Shown here one piece after another: positions 6,339 through 7,691 of a stretch of 7,691 nt of DNA. Origin of the DNA: Hyphomicrobiales bacterium (GTDB lineage: Bacteria > Pseudomonadota > Alphaproteobacteria > Rhizobiales > GCA-2746425); the NCBI GenBank assembly GCA_002746425.1, contig NVXB01000031.1, positions 554 through 8,244 on the forward strand, given 5' to 3'. Under the pieces are notes generated by a model, which had not been told where the DNA came from, did no database searches, and saw only the letters and a program-made list of their open reading frames with translations. The translations under genes were made by a program, and so were the position numbers. Positions within the stretch are counted from its first letter, which is position 1. Every line of letters starts with the position of its first letter.

Positions 6339-6377
6339 GTGTCTGTGGCCGCCGCCATGGCAATATGCTTGCCTCGA

Positions 6378-7307
6378 TCAAAGCGCGAATTCGGGTCGAC
6401 CGTTTTTGTGAGCGGACAGAGCATTCCATACAAAGGAATGGGCGGGCGTTGGCACACCGGTGCTTATACCCAGTTCATGCACCCGTCCCGAAAGCCACGC
6501 GAGCTCAGTCGGTTTACCGGCCAGAATATCGACGATGAGGGATGAAGATTGCGCCGCAGGCTGTGCAGAGTAGAGCTCTAACACGTTTTCATTATGCTTT
6601 GGGTCCAGCCCGATATTGCTGGCAGTCGCCACAGCAATGGCTTCTGACAAAAGTTGTTTTAGCAACAGCGTTGCCTGCTCGTTTGCAAAAACGCCCCCAA
6701 GCGACATGCGCGTAATGGCGGTGACCGCGGCAATGGAGCTTTGCGCGGTGAACTTGCCCCACACCACCTTGTCGGAATCATCAACCGGCGTCACATCAAG
6801 CGCCACTGCGCCATCAATAGCTTGAAAGAAACCCGCCATCGTTGCATCGCCATTCAGCCTATCGACGAGCATTAAGTGCTTGCCACCCGGCGTCATGACC
6901 GTACCCGGCTCCTTGATATGAACCGCAAGATAGATCACCCCTTGTGCGATGATCGCCGGATCAACATGCTGTGCAAGAATAGATTTCGTGTCGATGCCAT
7001 TCTGCAATGTCACGATGCGAGATGTTGGGGTCAAAAGTGACGGGATTTTGGCCGCTATTTGGCCCAAATCCGGAAGCTTCACCGTGACCAATACAAGATC
7101 GACCTTACCCACCAACTCAAGGTCTTCAACGGCCAAAATATCTTTCAGGTGAGCATCACCAAGCGGGCTTTCTATTTTCAACCCGTTTGACTGTATTGAT
7201 TTCAGATGATTACCTCGTGCAACGAGGACAACGTCATGGCCAGCCTCAGCTAACCGTCCACCAATGTAACCCCCAATACCACCCGCACCAAGCACTGCTA
7301 TCTTCAT
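6378..7307 (-). CDS. ketopantoate reductase family protein (PanE/ApbA-like 2-dehydropantoate 2-reductase)
   Basis: The 309-residue protein has the family fold in order. The N-terminal Rossmann motif is GAGGIGGYIGG (7-17), followed by R31 after the second strand, consistent with NADPH preference. TVKLPD and LQNG (N103) come next. The catalytic lysine is K185 in VVWGK, and the catalytic glutamate is E268 in GKPTELAWLSGRV. In the classical enzyme this chemistry reduces 2-dehydropantoate to pantoate in pantothenate and CoA synthesis. The pair of Asn that follows the catalytic Lys in E. coli PanE (KxxxNxxxN) is replaced here by Q189 and A193, so another 2-oxo or 2-hydroxy acid substrate is possible and panE is not assigned. 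The start has GGA about 10 bases upstream. It converges on ndk with about 40 bases between terminator and stop. Confidence 0.85.
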   Translation of the reverse strand: MKIAVLGAGGIGGYIGGRLAEAGHDVVLVARGNHLKSIQSNGLKIESPLGDAHLKDILAVEDLELVGKVDLVLVTVKLPDLGQIAAKIPSLLTPTSRIVTLQNGIDTKSILAQHVDPAIIAQGVIYLAVHIKEPGTVMTPGGKHLMLVDRLNGDATMAGFFQAIDGAVALDVTPVDDSDKVVWGKFTAQSSIAAVTAITRMSLGGVFANEQATLLLKQLLSEAIAVATASNIGLDPKHNENVLELYSAQPAAQSSSLIVDILAGKPTELAWLSGRVHELGISTGVPTPAHSFVWNALSAHKNGRPEFAL

Positions 7308-7461
7308 AGTAAATATCCATCATTGCCATGTATAGACGCTCAACTTAGCGCGATTATTGCTTAACACGGCCCTGAAGCGCAGGCCAGTTTGCTTACGTAC
7401 TTTTACCCATATTCGCTATCTCAAATAAATATTTTTCAAAACACTTCACTTAGGTTGCTTT

Positions 7462-7541
7462 GCTCCGGAGACAGCCGCAGGCGAAAACAAGTTCATCTTC
7501 TTTGATGATGAGATTGTTGGTTATGCCGAATTTTAGATTTG
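7462..7541 (+). pseudogene. remnant of an ndk 3' end (diverged partial duplicate)
   Basis: These 80 bases align without gaps to 6225-6304, the last 20 codons, stop and first 17 bases of 3' flank of the intact ndk; by hand count 65 of 80 match. The translation is APETAAGENKFIFFDDEIVG, like the Ndk C terminus, but the TAA has become TAT, so the frame runs on four codons (YAEF) to TAG at 7534-7536. Nothing upstream resembles the rest of Ndk, the active-site His region is absent, and there is no start codon, so it is a dead fragment. Several differences are synonymous third-position changes. The similarity ends before the terminator hairpin. It lies upstream of the reductase gene, on the opposite strand. 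Confidence 0.85.
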
Positions 7542-7579
7542 TGACACTGCCATCATCCCAGAGTTCTGTTGATCTCGGT

Positions 7580-7593
7580 CAATATACATATTG
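7580..7593. promoter_or_regulatory. short AT-rich dyad upstream of the gene at the right edge
   Basis: caatat-ac-atattg is a 12-bp dyad with a 2-base centre, about 52 bases before the ATG of the edge gene. It could be an operator or simply AT-rich promoter DNA. The surrounding 7308-7461 and 7542-7644 hold no gene that I can support. Confidence 0.2.
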
Positions 7594-7644
7594 CACAACT
7601 TCGCATATGCTTTTGGTTCTCAGAAACTGATTGGATAATTGATT

Positions 7645-7691
7645 ATGGATCAACTTGGGGAAATGCCGGATAGTGATGGCTACTTTGGTGA
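7645..7691 (+). CDS. start of a gene cut by the window edge, possibly tryptophan synthase beta subunit
   Basis: An ATG at 7645 opens a frame that runs 15 codons to the window edge (MDQLGEMPDSDGYFG), with an in-frame TAA at 7636-7638 just upstream. PDSDGYFG resembles the N-terminal PDxxGHFGxFGGR block of tryptophan synthase beta subunits (TrpB), but the diagnostic GGR and PLP lysine region lie outside the window. The ribosome-binding site is poor (GGA about 10 bases upstream). The assignment is a guess from eight residues. Confidence 0.35.
   Translation, partial: MDQLGEMPDSDGYFG

Noticed and set aside
6339..6545. A 68-codon plus-strand frame after ndk
   Set aside because: It starts right after the ndk terminator and is antisense to the reductase C terminus, with no ribosome-binding site or recognised motif.
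7551..7560. catcatccca as another copy of the intergenic repeat
   Set aside because: Only about 10 bases resemble the unit opening; no CTTGA loop or inverted partner follows.

Overview
The window looks like ordinary chromosomal DNA from an alphaproteobacterium. The evidence is the divergent katA-oxyR pair, the small-subunit catalase and LigE/LigF-like GST types, and paired CGTCATCC...CTTGA...CCA repeats of a kind common in that class. Moderate GC and many hypothetical neighbours fit a Hyphomicrobiales-like organism, but genus cannot be read from this sequence.

Layout. Bases 1-288 hold the 3' end of a short-chain dehydrogenase. It converges on a DinB-family gene (351-863, minus). Divergent from dinB is a gene for an uncharacterised zinc-ribbon protein (970-1704, plus), followed by a glutathione S-transferase (1812-2465, plus). 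Bases 2466-2968 hold no convincing gene but carry two paired-hairpin repeat elements (2532-2655 and 2772-2892). After them comes a 52-codon minus-strand reading frame for a small single-span membrane protein (2969-3127). Next are a catalase (3285-4724, minus) and a divergent OxyR-type regulator (4870-5775, plus), which share a 145-base regulatory gap with tandem half-sites. Nucleoside diphosphate kinase follows (5865-6287, plus) with a strong intrinsic terminator. It converges on a ketopantoate-reductase-family gene (6378-7307, minus). Beyond that gene lies an 80-base diverged copy of the ndk 3' end (7462-7541), and the window closes on the first 15 codons of a plus-strand gene that may be trpB.

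How the genes work together. The one clear functional unit is katA-oxyR: a peroxide-sensing regulator facing the catalase it probably controls. The GST could add to stress or detoxification capacity, but nothing ties it to that unit. The rest is a set of independently transcribed housekeeping and accessory genes.

Points of most interest: the decayed ndk 3'-end duplicate on the far side of the reductase gene; the repeat hairpins, whose stems change in compensating pairs while the loop stays constant; the OxyR, which keeps the peroxide-sensing cysteine but has tryptophan at the place of the resolving cysteine; and the small membrane-protein ORF whose stop codon sits inside a hairpin. I found no defence system, CRISPR array, prophage, RNA gene or complete transposon.
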